Shown: positions 8,709 to 18,350, counted from the stretch's first letter. The stretch: 64,000 nucleotides of DNA from Gordonia paraffinivorans NBRC 108238 (GCF_000344155.1 NZ_BAOQ01000026.1:32907-96906); one strand, 5' to 3'. Notes: generated by a model from the letters alone, not told the origin. A program made the numbers and translations.

Positions 8709-9439
8709 GCGGTCTTCCCCTGATAGGTGCCGGAGATGTCGGTGACCGCGAACCGGGTGAACAGTTCCTCGGCGTACCACCGTGCGGGTTTGGTCCTCCG
8801 TACCGCGGACAGATGCGCGGGGGAGCGGTAGGCGAAGTCGGTGAGGTGCTGTGCGGAGTCCCAGACCGAGAAGGTCCCCTGCACCCCGACCGGTAGCTCG
8901 CCCACCCCGAGCGCCAGTCGGTTGCCCGGGGAGCGGCCGAGTTCGGCGGCGACGGGCGGCACGGCACGCCAGAACGACGCCATCGTCGTCGGGCGCAGCC
9001 GTGCACGGGTCAGCGCGGCCACCGGGCCGGACCACGACGCCGGTCGTCCCGCGTTCGAGGACGCATCGGCGGGCCCGTCCGGCCCTGCGGAGGCGCCGAA
9101 CGGATCGACCTTCGACCACCTGCCCTTCGACCGGATCGGCCGCATCACGACCCGCAGTTCCTCGGTCGCCGAGTCCTGCCACCGGCGCAGGACCGGCGAG
9201 TCCGCTCCTGCGAGTGCGGATCCCTCGTCATCCCAGACGGTGAGCGCCGCCCAGTGGCGCAGGTCCGCGCCGGACAGCGTGAACGTGTCCGCCGTGCCCG
9301 TGCCGAGCAGTTTGGCGAAGCGCAATCCGGGTGCGGCACGCAGGGATCGCCGCCCGGATGCCATCCGGCGCAGCGCCGGGAGGGCCCGATCGACTCCCCA
9401 GACGCGCAGTTCGACGGTCGGTGCCGCTCCGGCGGTCAT
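8705..9439 (-). CDS. crtA: Spheroidene monooxygenase-like protein (CrtA family)
   Basis: A 244-residue protein resembling CrtA, the heme-containing monooxygenase that oxygenates C-2 of acyclic carotenoids in purple bacteria. Recognisable pieces are LRVWGVDRALPALRRM near the start, GLRFAKLLGTG, MASFWRAVPPVA and the ending ARWYAEELFTRFAV. The ATG at 9437-9439 overlaps the crtE stop in ATGA, so I prefer it to a GTG 12 bases upstream. It lies directly before the cruF-like gene, so oxidation and hydration of the same psi end is a reasonable inference. CrtA-type action in this bacterial group is not something I can confirm. Confidence 0.75.
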   Translation of the reverse strand: MTAGAAPTVELRVWGVDRALPALRRMASGRRSLRAAPGLRFAKLLGTGTADTFTLSGADLRHWAALTVWDDEGSALAGADSPVLRRWQDSATEELRVVMRPIRSKGRWSKVDPFGASAGPDGPADASSNAGRPASWSGPVAALTRARLRPTTMASFWRAVPPVAAELGRSPGNRLALGVGELPVGVQGTFSVWDSAQHLTDFAYRSPAHLSAVRRTKPARWYAEELFTRFAVTDISGTYQGKTA

Positions 9440-10587
9440 GCGCGTCGCCACACGCAGCGTTCGACCAGTCCGGAGAGCGCCTGCCGGGTCTCGTCGTCCA
9501 CGGCGGCACCGGCAATGATCCCGAAGGCGTCCTCGGCGAGTTCGACGATGCGCTGATCGACCCGTTCGAGCGCCCCGGTCGACTCGAACACCGCTCGGAC
9601 ACGCGCGAGTCCGGTGACGTCGAGATCCGGGTTCCCGAGGCAGTCGTCGAGGACCCTCCGTTCCCGCAGCGTCGCCGACTCCTGGGCGAGCGCGACGAGC
9701 ATGGTGCGTTTGCCCTCGCGGATGTCGTCGATCGCCGGTTTGCCGGTCACCGCCTCGTCGCCGAAGACGCCGAGGACGTCGTCACGCAACTGGAAGGCCT
9801 CGCCGGCGGTCAGCCCGATGCGGTCGTAGTCGGAGAGCAACGACTCGTCGGCGCCGGCCAGCGTGCCGCCGAGTCGCAGCGGCTGGCCGATGGTGTACCG
9901 CGCGCTCTTGTAGCGCAGCACCCGTTCGGTGCGATCGGCGTCTGCCTGCTCCTCGGTCTGGCTCAGCATGTCGAGGTACTGGCCCGCATACGCCTCGTCG
10001 CGCATCTGGGTCCAGGTGCGGCGGACCGCGGCGCGGACACTGCGACCCGCGTCGTCGACGGCGGCGGCCGCGAGATCGTCCGACCACGACAGGCACATGT
10101 CGCCGACGAGGATCGCGACCGCCGTCCCCCAGGTCTCCGGATCTCCCTGACGGTTCTCCTCCAGGTGCGCGTCGGCGAAGAGCCGGTGCACGGTGGGCAG
10201 GCCTCGGCGGGTGTCCGAGTCGTCCATGACGTCGTCGTGGACGAGTGCCGCGAGGTGGAACAGCTCGATCGCCGACGCGAGCTCGACGACGCCGGGCACC
10301 GGGCGGCCCCGGGCCGCGCCGCGCGCGCCCCACAGGCAGAACGCGGCGCGCAGACGCTTGCCGCCGGTCAGCCGTGCCGCCACCGCCTCGGCGGCGGGGG
10401 CGAGCTCGGAACCCACCTCCAGCAGCGTGGCGGCGTGCCCGCGGAAGTGCGCGGACAGCATCTCGTCGACGAGGCGCAGGTCGGTGGGCACATCCGTGAT
10501 CTCGTCGGTGATCGCGCGCAGGTGCGCGGCGTCGGACGCGGGGCGACGCGGCGCGGGCGAGGTGGTGATCGCGGCGATCTGAGTCAT
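9436..10587 (-). CDS. crtE: Geranylgeranyl diphosphate synthase
   Basis: Makes GGPP, the substrate of CrtB. The 383-residue trans-prenyltransferase has GGKRLRAAF, the first aspartate-rich motif in LVHDDVMDDSDTRRG and the second in FQLRDDVLGVFGD. About 30 residues at the N-terminus are extra and low-complexity. First gene of the minus-strand carotenoid operon, with AAGGG upstream of the ATG at 10585-10587. It ends in ATGA with the crtA-like gene. Other long-chain prenyl synthases share these motifs; the surrounding crt genes make the GGPP assignment likely. Confidence 0.9.
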   Translation of the reverse strand: MTQIAAITTSPAPRRPASDAAHLRAITDEITDVPTDLRLVDEMLSAHFRGHAATLLEVGSELAPAAEAVAARLTGGKRLRAAFCLWGARGAARGRPVPGVVELASAIELFHLAALVHDDVMDDSDTRRGLPTVHRLFADAHLEENRQGDPETWGTAVAILVGDMCLSWSDDLAAAAVDDAGRSVRAAVRRTWTQMRDEAYAGQYLDMLSQTEEQADADRTERVLRYKSARYTIGQPLRLGGTLAGADESLLSDYDRIGLTAGEAFQLRDDVLGVFGDEAVTGKPAIDDIREGKRTMLVALAQESATLRERRVLDDCLGNPDLDVTGLARVRAVFESTGALERVDQRIVELAEDAFGIIAGAAVDDETRQALSGLVERCVWRRA

Positions 10588-10734
10588 GTCGGGGCCCTTC
10601 GTGCGGGGATACGGCCGTGCGGGGGTCGGCCTGACAGTTACCCGGTCTTCGGAGTCACGACACCAGCGGATGGGTATGTCCCGGCGGCGCGAGTCGACGC
10701 CGGGTCGGGCCGGGCCGGCGGTAGGTTGGACACC

Positions 10735-11028
10735 ATGGCAGTGGATGCAACGGTGCCCGTGGTGGCGCTCGGTCTGGTGGGTGGATTCGCCGCGGCCCGC
10801 TACAGCGGCCGACGTGAACTCGGCGGGGTGGTCCTCGCGGCGGCAGGGGCCTGGAGCACTCGCCGATGGGTGCAGACGAAGGGCCCGGCGGTGGCCGGCG
10901 GGTTGCTCGGCACCTACCTCGCGGCCTTCGGCGGATCGCATCCGCTGGCCAAGAAGATCGGCGCGTGGCCCTCGGTCGCGGTGGTGACGGCGGTCGCCGC
11001 CGGCGCGACCGCCGCGGCCACCCGCTGA
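10735..11028 (+). CDS. Small conserved-type membrane protein of unknown function
   Basis: A 97-residue protein rich in Ala, Gly and Val with two or three hydrophobic stretches (VPVVALGLVGGFAAARYSG; GGVVLAAAGAWSTRR; WPSVAVVTAVAAGATAAA). A -10-like TAGGTT (10722-10727) ends 7 bases before the ATG and no Shine-Dalgarno is visible, so the mRNA is probably leaderless. It is divergent from crtE and shares its promoter region. I recognise no family. Confidence 0.65.
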   Translation: MAVDATVPVVALGLVGGFAAARYSGRRELGGVVLAAAGAWSTRRWVQTKGPAVAGGLLGTYLAAFGGSHPLAKKIGAWPSVAVVTAVAAGATAAATR

Positions 11029-11081
11029 TCCCACGGCGAACCGGCTCAGGCGCCGCCGGGGCCGACGTACCATCGGCTCCC

Positions 11082-12446
11082 ATGACGGTGGGAAACGAGG
11101 TACCAGGGGAGAACGGATCTGCGGGGGCACCGGTCGTCCCGGGGGCTGACGGGTCCGCGCAGGTAGGGCCAGGAGGCTACGGGCGCGCGCGGCAGAACGA
11201 CATCTACACCGCCGGCGTTCATCGCCGGAAGCCGCGTGTGCCAACCGATTTCGCTGAACTGGAGCGACGTGCGCGGCGTGCGATGTCGGCGCGGGCGTGG
11301 GCCTACATCGCCGGGGGCGCCGGCGAGGGGCGCACGATGACCGGCAACCGCGCCGCACTCGACCGCTGGGCTATTGTGCCGCGCGTCCTGCGCGACGTCT
11401 CGCGGCGCAACCTCGAGGTCGAGTTGTTCGGCCGCCGCATCCCGGCTCCGGTGCTGTTCGCCCCGGTCGGCGCCGGGTCGCTCGCGGCGCCCGAGGCCGA
11501 CCGTCTGATCGGGCACGCGGCCGCGGAACTCGGTCTGCCCTACATCTTCTCGAACCAGGCGAGCGTCCCGATGGAGACCGTCGCCGCCGAGATGGACGCG
11601 GTTCGCCCGGGTGCGCCGCGCTGGTTCCAGCTCTACTGGTCCACCGACGACGACCTCGTCGACAGTCTCCTCTCCCGGGCGGAGGCGGTCGACGCCGACG
11701 CCGTCGTCGTCACCCTCGACACCACGATGCTCGGCTGGCGTCCCCAGGACCTCAACATCGGGTCGCTGCCGTTCGCGCGCGGAGAGGGGATCGCCCAGTA
11801 CACCTCAGACCGCCGGTTCGTCGAGATCGTCGCCGAGCGACTCCGCACCGCGGTCGGCGAGCGGCCGGAGATCTCGCTCGGGGCCGTCGCGACGCTGATC
11901 TCGATCACCCGGAACGCGCCGGGGCGCTTCTGGAAGAACCTCACCTCGCCGCAACCGCGCGCGGCGGTGCAGACGTTTCTCGACATCTACTCGCGACCAT
12001 CCCTCAGCTGGGACGACCTCGCCGGGCTTCGCGACCGGACGAGACTTCCGATCGTGCTCAAGGGCGTGCTGCATCCCGACGACGCGCGCCGCGCCGTCGA
12101 CGCCGGGGTCGACGGGATCATCGTGTCGAACCACGGCGGGCGGCAGGTCGACGGCGCGATCAGCACCATCGACGCCCTCGCCGACATTGCGCCGGTGGTC
12201 GACGGGCGGATCAAGATTCTCATCGACTCGGGCATCTACACCGGCTCGGACGTCTTCAAGGCACTCGCCCTCGGTGCCGACGCCGCCTGCATCGGGCGCC
12301 CGCACATGTACGGGCTGGCCATCGCCGGTGCCGAGGGGGCGCGCGACGTGGTCGCCGACATCATCGCCGAACTCGATCTGACGCTGGGACTCTCGGGCCA
12401 CACCGACGTCGCCGACCTCGACCGGGACGCCCTGCGGCGGATCTGA
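11082..12446 (+). CDS. FMN-dependent alpha-hydroxy acid dehydrogenase/lactate 2-monooxygenase-like
   Basis: A 454-residue TIM-barrel flavoenzyme of the glycolate oxidase/lactate monooxygenase family, which oxidises an L-2-hydroxy acid. The FMN- and substrate-binding elements are LPIVLKGVLHPDDA and the catalytic histidine-arginine loop IIVSNHGGRQVDG, followed by KILIDSGIYTGSDV and ACIGRPHMYGLA. A Gly/Pro-rich head of about 45 residues precedes the conserved domain; an internal start closer to the domain is possible. TACCAT at 11068-11073 may be a -10 box for a leaderless start. The length fits lactate 2-monooxygenase better than LldD, but the substrate is not determined. Confidence 0.85.
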   Translation: MTVGNEVPGENGSAGAPVVPGADGSAQVGPGGYGRARQNDIYTAGVHRRKPRVPTDFAELERRARRAMSARAWAYIAGGAGEGRTMTGNRAALDRWAIVPRVLRDVSRRNLEVELFGRRIPAPVLFAPVGAGSLAAPEADRLIGHAAAELGLPYIFSNQASVPMETVAAEMDAVRPGAPRWFQLYWSTDDDLVDSLLSRAEAVDADAVVVTLDTTMLGWRPQDLNIGSLPFARGEGIAQYTSDRRFVEIVAERLRTAVGERPEISLGAVATLISITRNAPGRFWKNLTSPQPRAAVQTFLDIYSRPSLSWDDLAGLRDRTRLPIVLKGVLHPDDARRAVDAGVDGIIVSNHGGRQVDGAISTIDALADIAPVVDGRIKILIDSGIYTGSDVFKALALGADAACIGRPHMYGLAIAGAEGARDVVADIIAELDLTLGLSGHTDVADLDRDALRRI

Positions 12447-12505
12447 GCCGCCGGCGCGCCGGCCCCGCAGCAACCCGTCGAGAAGGGTTGTCAGACAAAT
12501 GAAAT

Positions 12506-12583
12506 CGCGGCTCGCCGCGGCAACTCACCTGCCCCCGAGGGAACCCCCGCTCCCAAGAGGTGAGTGCGCGGCGGCGAGCCGCG
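12506..12583. terminator. Long inverted repeat between convergent genes
   Basis: GC-rich arms at about 12506-12530 and 12558-12583 (containing CAACTCACCT and AGGTGAGTGCG) can pair around a 27-base loop. It sits between two convergent genes and probably acts as a bidirectional terminator. Confidence 0.55.
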
Positions 12584-12623
12584 AGTACGTCGGCGACTGC
12601 GGGAGTCCCGCGGCCGCCCGGTC

Positions 12624-13580
12624 TCAGACCAGCGGGCGCCCGGTCCGCATGCGCCACCGGACGTCGGCGAGCAGCACATTGAACGGGAACTGCTGGATCC
12701 ACTTCGGCGAGCGCCGGATGATCGCACCCAGCACCGCGTTGTGCTTGGCGAAGAAGAGTTCCTGCCACGGTGACAGGCGCACGTCCATCTTCCGGCGGAA
12801 GTCCTCCGGCAGGAAGCCGACGGCGAGGATGTAGAAGTACCAGCCGAGAAGCCTGGTGACCACCGGGCCGAGGAACTCCGCCCGCGCGATCCTCAGCAGG
12901 TACTCGCGGATGGTCGGGTCGATCTCCAGCACCTCGACCGTGTCGTTCCAGTACTGTTCGAACGCCGCGCGGTCGGCGGGCCAGGCCTCGCGCGGCACCT
13001 GCAGCGTGGTTCCGAACACCGCGCCGGCCTGATAGACCTCGTCGGTCACCTCGGTCATGCCGCCGAAGATGCGGTGCACGTCCTCGGTTCCGCGGTACAG
13101 GCAGGCGGCGACCCACAACTGCAGCTCCGGGTCGAAGGCGTTGTACTTCACCGGGCTGTCGGCGGTCGAGCGGACCTTGGCGTGCGCCTTGCCCACCGCC
13201 TTGCGGTAGGCCTTGCGGTCCTTGGCGCTTCCGAGCCCGGCGACGGCGAGGTAGCTCAAGGTGGTGCGGCCGCGCTTGAGCGGGTGCTTGAACAGGTTGC
13301 CCGAGTCGACGCGGCTCTCGTACACGCCGTAGCCGACGGCCGGATGGCTGAGCTGCATGATCACGTTCGCGGCACCGGCGATGACGCCGATGCCCAGCGG
13401 GTTCAGGTTCTCGGCGGAGGGAAGGGCGTCGAGTTCGGCGCGCGACATCCGGGCCGACGACGGCAGGAACTCGGTGTCGGGCTTCTCGGCGGCGAGGAAC
13501 TCCTCGACCTCCGGCGTGACGCTCGCCGATTCCTGCGGCGACAGGGCAGAACTTCCGCTGGTGATAGGCTCCGTTGCCAT
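12624..13580 (-). CDS. DUF2236 (MpaB/Lcp-like) oxygenase family protein
   Basis: A 318-residue protein of the DUF2236 family, which includes fungal MpaB and bacterial latex-clearing protein, heme-type oxygenases acting on prenyl chains. The typical central part is present: MQLSHPAVGYGVYESRVDSG, HPLKRGRTTLSYL and RGTEDVHRIFGGMT. There is no signal peptide, unlike secreted Lcp. GGAGGGG precedes the ATG at 13578-13580. Divergent from a TetR gene with one palindromic operator between them, so likely repressed by it. The substrate is unknown; a lipid or isoprenoid is a family-based guess. Confidence 0.8.
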   Translation of the reverse strand: MATEPITSGSSALSPQESASVTPEVEEFLAAEKPDTEFLPSSARMSRAELDALPSAENLNPLGIGVIAGAANVIMQLSHPAVGYGVYESRVDSGNLFKHPLKRGRTTLSYLAVAGLGSAKDRKAYRKAVGKAHAKVRSTADSPVKYNAFDPELQLWVAACLYRGTEDVHRIFGGMTEVTDEVYQAGAVFGTTLQVPREAWPADRAAFEQYWNDTVEVLEIDPTIREYLLRIARAEFLGPVVTRLLGWYFYILAVGFLPEDFRRKMDVRLSPWQELFFAKHNAVLGAIIRRSPKWIQQFPFNVLLADVRWRMRTGRPLV

Positions 13581-13605
13581 CGAACACCCCTCCTGCTCGA
13601 ATTCA

Positions 13606-13621
13606 GGAAACGTATGTTTCC
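13606..13621. promoter_or_regulatory. Palindromic operator between the DUF2236 gene and tetR
   Basis: GGAAACGTATGTTTCC has perfect 6-bp arms around GTAT. It is the only strong palindrome in the divergent intergenic region, 26 bases from the DUF2236 start and 7 from the TetR ATG at 13628. It overlaps a -10-like TATGTT (13613-13618). Confidence 0.65.
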
Positions 13622-13627
13622 CGTTTT

Positions 13628-14371
13628 ATGACACACCCAACCGACCGGGGTGTCAAGATTGGAACCATGGGACGAGGACCTTCGACCCCGCAGGGCCAGG
13701 CCGATGCTGCCGCGTCCGAGGCGTCGGGATCGCTGCGTGCGTACGGCGGCGAGGGCGGGGACACCCGGGTCGCCCGCCGCCGCGCGGCCTTGCTCGACGC
13801 GGCACTGGATCTGCTCGGCGCCGACGACGCCGAGGCCGTCACCGTTCGCGGTGTCTGCCGGCGCGCGGGCCTGACCGCCCGCTACTTCTACGAGAGCTTC
13901 GAGTCGGTGGACCAGCTCGTGGAGACCGTCTACGACCAGGTCATCGAGGAGATCGCCGCATCCGGACTCGCCGCCTTCTCCGAGGGGGCGACGATGCGCC
14001 AGAAGGTTGCCGGCGCGGTCGCGGTGATCGTCGACCTCATCGACGAGGATCGTCGAAAGGGTCGGCTCCTGTTCTCCCAGGCGCTGCTCAGCCCGGTGAT
14101 CGCCGCCAAGCGCATGGAGTCGACCGCGCTGTTCGCCGGCCTCACGCGGCAGAGTGCGTCGAGCCTCGTCGACGTCAACGTCGGCCCCGGACGCGCCGCC
14201 GCTGTGGCCCATTACCAGGTCGGCGGGCTCAGCCGGTTGCTGGCGGCGTGGCTCGAAGGCGACGTCGACCTCGCCAAGCCGGAAGTCGTCGATCTGGCCG
14301 TCGCGCTTCTCGTGTCGCCGGCCGACATCTTGGAGTCGGCTCCAGTCGACGGCACCGCCGATGCCGGATAG
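13628..14371 (+). CDS. TetR family transcriptional regulator
   Basis: A 247-residue regulator. The HTH (ADDAEAVTVRGVCRRAGLTA, then RYFYESFESVDQLV) is preceded by about 60 residues of low-complexity sequence and an Arg-rich VARRRAALLDAAL helix. Two starts are possible: ATG 13628, placed close to a -10-like TATGTT in the operator, and ATG 13667, with only a weak GGA upstream. I list the first. It probably controls the divergent DUF2236 gene and itself through the operator at 13606-13621. Confidence 0.82.
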   Translation: MTHPTDRGVKIGTMGRGPSTPQGQADAAASEASGSLRAYGGEGGDTRVARRRAALLDAALDLLGADDAEAVTVRGVCRRAGLTARYFYESFESVDQLVETVYDQVIEEIAASGLAAFSEGATMRQKVAGAVAVIVDLIDEDRRKGRLLFSQALLSPVIAAKRMESTALFAGLTRQSASSLVDVNVGPGRAAAVAHYQVGGLSRLLAAWLEGDVDLAKPEVVDLAVALLVSPADILESAPVDGTADAG

Positions 14372-14399
14372 GTCTGCGGCAAGAGGATATGTTTGTCCC

Positions 14400-15047
14400 A
14401 TGAGCAGCGGAACCGGCGAAACAGACGTCCGACCCGCGAAGCAGCCTCTTGGATCCTGGCGTGACTACGGTGAGCCCGAGCTCCCGGTCCCGCTCGCCGC
14501 GGCCCTCGAGGCCTTCGCTGAACAGGGCTACCACGGCACGTCGGTCAGGGAGATCGCCGCGCGGGCCAACCTGTCCGTGCCCGGTCTGTACCACCACTAC
14601 CCGTCGAAGCAGTCCTTGTTGCAGGGTCTGCTGGAGCGGACGATGACCGATCTCCTCGCCCGTTCGGAGGCGGCCATCCGCGAGGCCGGCCCGGAGCCGG
14701 TCAAGCAGTTCGACGCGGTGGTCGAGTCCTTGCTTCGATTCCACATGTACCGCCGTGAGCAGGCGTTCGTGGGTTCCACCGAGATCCGCAGTCTCGACGA
14801 CGATTACCGTCCGAAGTACATCGGGCATCGCGATCGCCAGCAGCGGATGGTCGACGAGATCGTGTTCGCCGGCGTCGAGGCGGGCGACTTCACCACGCCG
14901 TATCCGAAGGACGCCGCGCGTGCGGTGGCCACGATGTGCGTGGGGGTCTCGACGTGGTTCAAGCTCGACGGTCTCCTCGGCCCTGACGAGTTGATCCAGC
15001 GGAATCTCCAGCTCGCCCGGGCCCTGGTCGGGTACCGACCCAGATAG
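14400..15047 (+). CDS. TetR family transcriptional regulator
   Basis: A 215-residue regulator with the HTH GYHGTSVREIAARANLSVPG followed by LYHHYPSKQSLL. A -10-like TATGTT at 14388-14393 ends 6 bases before the ATG, suggesting a leaderless transcript inside the short gap after the previous TetR gene. The last residues (VGYRPR) and the TAG stop are encoded inside the first copy of a 25-bp tandem repeat. The downstream acyl-CoA dehydrogenase operon, preceded by a palindrome at 15181-15196, is the probable target. Confidence 0.85.
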   Translation: MSSGTGETDVRPAKQPLGSWRDYGEPELPVPLAAALEAFAEQGYHGTSVREIAARANLSVPGLYHHYPSKQSLLQGLLERTMTDLLARSEAAIREAGPEPVKQFDAVVESLLRFHMYRREQAFVGSTEIRSLDDDYRPKYIGHRDRQQRMVDEIVFAGVEAGDFTTPYPKDAARAVATMCVGVSTWFKLDGLLGPDELIQRNLQLARALVGYRPR

Positions 15048-15114
15048 TGCGGTCGGGTACCGACCCAGATAGTGCGGTCGGGTACCGACCCAGATAGTGC
15101 GGTCGGGTACCGAC
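15026..15114. repeat. 25-bp tandem repeat, 3.5 copies
   Basis: Three identical 25-bp units (15026-15050, 15051-15075, 15076-15100) and a 14-base partial unit (15101-15114). Each unit contains the inverted repeat GGTCGGGTACCGACC and the trailer CAGATAGTGC. The first unit encodes the end of the TetR gene including its stop codon; the others are intergenic, between that gene and the acyl-CoA dehydrogenase operon. Confidence 0.95.
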
Positions 15115-15180
15115 GGGACAGCACGGAATTGCGCTTCCCGGTCTTGACCGGGGTGGCATCGCCTGGCAATGTATGGCATG

Positions 15181-15196
15181 CCGAACGATCGCTCGG
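15181..15196. promoter_or_regulatory. Candidate operator before the acyl-CoA dehydrogenase operon
   Basis: CCGAACGATCGCTCGG is a 16-bp palindrome with one mismatched pair, 45 bases upstream of the acyl-CoA dehydrogenase ATG. It may be the binding site of the TetR encoded at 14400-15047. Confidence 0.55.
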
Positions 15197-15241
15197 TCGG
15201 CGACGGGGGACTTCCCCGCCGGTTCAGTCAGAGGAGTCACG

Positions 15242-16452
<1,211 letters not shown>

Positions 16453-16456
<4 letters not shown>

Positions 16457-17469
16457 CCTCCATCGAGAACGCGCTCGACGCAGCGCGCCTGGAAGAACTG
16501 TTGCGCCGCAACGGGGTCGAGCCCGCCGGTGAACTCGACATCAACCTCATCAGCGGCGGAAAGTCCAACCTGACCTACACCGTCACCGACGGCGTGAACA
16601 GGTGGGTGGCCCGTCGGCCCCCGACCGGCGGCCTCACCCCGTCGGCGCACGACATGGGCCGGGAGTGGGCGGTCACCAGCGCTCTGCAGTCCACGTCGGT
16701 GCCGGTGGCCACGACAGTGGCCTTCGACGAGGACGGCTCGATCATCGGGGCTCCCTGTACCGTGGTGGAATTCGTCGACGGACGGGTGGTGCGGACCGAA
16801 GAGGATCTCGCCGCCTACTCCGACGCGGAGGTCGCGGCGAACATCGACGGCCTGGTCCGGACGCTCGCCGATCTCCACGCCGTGGACTACAAGGCCGTCG
16901 GCCTCGGCGAGTTCGGCCGTCCCGCCGGGTTCGCCGCCCGCCAGGTGAAACTGTGGGCGCGGCAGTGGGGTCATGTGAAGACGCGCGACCTCCCCGACGT
17001 CGAGCGTCTCGTCGAGAAGCTGTCCGAGCGCGTGCCGCAGGAAGCGCGGGAATCGGTGGTGCACGGCGACTTCCGCATCGACAACACCATCGTCGACGCG
17101 AACGACCCGGGCCGGATCGCCGCGGTCGTCGACTGGGAGATGTCGACGCTGGGCGATCCGATCACGGATGTCGCGCTGATGTGCGTGTACCGAACCGGCG
17201 CGTTCGACCGAGTCCTGGGTTTCTCGGCGGCCTGGACCAGCGACCGCTATCCGTCCGTGGACGAGATCGCCCAGAAGTACGCGACCGCAACGGGTTCCGA
17301 TCTCGGCGACTGGGACTTCTACCTGGGGTTGGCCAACCTCAAGCTCGGTGTGATCGCCGAGGGGATCACCTATCGCGCGCTCTCCGGCGCGTCCTCGGGC
17401 GACGGGGCCGAGAACGCGGCGGAAGCGACCGCGGTCTTCATCGCCGAAGGCCTGCGGCTCGTCGGCTGA
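16453..17469 (+). CDS. APH-fold phosphotransferase family protein
   Basis: A 338-residue aminoglycoside-phosphotransferase/ACAD10-like kinase-fold protein. GGKSNLTYTV is the nucleotide-binding loop, the catalytic segment is VVHGDFRIDNTIV (HGDxxxxN), and the metal-binding part is VVDWEMSTLGDP. Such proteins are usually encoded next to acyl-CoA dehydrogenases and may phosphorylate a hydroxy-acyl substrate, as proposed for ACAD10/11. The GTG start overlaps the acyl-CoA dehydrogenase stop, so the two are coupled. This is metabolic context, not antibiotic resistance. Confidence 0.88.
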
Positions 17470-17523
17470 GACCCGGTCGTCGCCGGGTTCAGGGATCACG
17501 TACAACCCACGGGGGACACACGA

Positions 17524-18267
17524 ATGAGTGAACAGACCAACCGGTCCGCGCTGGTGACCGGGGCCTCGCGCGGCATCGGCGCGGCGATCGCCGAACGCCT
17601 CGCCGCCGACGGCTGGGACCTGACCATCAGCGCGCGCGGTCGGGAAGCCTTGGAGGCCAAGGCTGCCGAACTCCGTGAGCTGGGCGCGGGCCGAGTCGAG
17701 GTGGTGCCGGCGGACATGACCGACACCGACGCCGTCACCGCCCTCGGCGCCGCGCACGGCGAGGCCTTCGGTAGGTGCGATGCGCTGGTCATCAACGCCG
17801 GCATGGGGTCCAAGGGCGCGGTCGCCGAGATGCCGGTCAAGCGCTTCGACCGGCTCTACCAGGTCAACGTGCGTGCGCCGTACATTCTGTTGCAGTCGGT
17901 GCTGCCGACGCTGCGGTCCACGGCCGCGGGGCACGGTGCCGCGAAAGTCATTGCGGTGGCGTCGATCACGGGCGTGTACCCGGAGCCGGAGCTGTCCGCG
18001 TACGGTGCGACGAAGGCTGCGCTGATCTCCCTCTGCGAGACGTTCAACCTCGAGGAGTCGGAGGACGGCGTGAGTGCGACGACGATCGCGCCGGGATACG
18101 TGGCCACCGACATGACCGACTGGCTCAAGGACCGCATCCCGAAGGAGGAGATGATCACCGCCGCCGTCGTCGCCGTCGTCGCGCACTCGGTCACCCAGTT
18201 GTCGCGGTATGCGGTGCTGCCGAACGTCGTCCTGACCCGTCCGGGCACGAATCTGCATCGGGCGTAG
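17524..18267 (+). CDS. SDR family oxidoreductase
   Basis: A 247-residue short-chain dehydrogenase. The cofactor motif TGASRGIGAAI is at residues 13-23, the NAG-type motif is INAGMGSKG, and the catalytic Ser and YxxxK lie in VASITGVYPEPELSAYGATK. Third gene of the acyl-CoA dehydrogenase-phosphotransferase-SDR operon, 54 bases after the kinase-like gene, and probably a 3-hydroxyacyl-type or other alcohol dehydrogenase of the same pathway. A strong terminator follows. Confidence 0.9.
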   Translation: MSEQTNRSALVTGASRGIGAAIAERLAADGWDLTISARGREALEAKAAELRELGAGRVEVVPADMTDTDAVTALGAAHGEAFGRCDALVINAGMGSKGAVAEMPVKRFDRLYQVNVRAPYILLQSVLPTLRSTAAGHGAAKVIAVASITGVYPEPELSAYGATKAALISLCETFNLEESEDGVSATTIAPGYVATDMTDWLKDRIPKEEMITAAVVAVVAHSVTQLSRYAVLPNVVLTRPGTNLHRA

Positions 18268-18288
18268 CCGAACCCGCGTCTGAACGGA

Positions 18289-18323
18289 GAAGGTCCACTG
18301 CCCTCGGCGGGCAGTGGACCTTC
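18289..18323. terminator. Bidirectional hairpin terminator
   Basis: A perfect 15-bp stem (GAAGGTCCACTGCCC with its complement) and a TCGGC loop lie between the convergent SDR and phosphatase genes. Confidence 0.85.
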
Positions 18324-18350
18324 GTCGTCTCGGTCGGAGTTCCGGTTCGG

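Noticed and set aside
15026..15114. CRISPR array
   Set aside because: The repeats are directly adjacent without spacers and there are no cas genes, so it is a simple tandem repeat.
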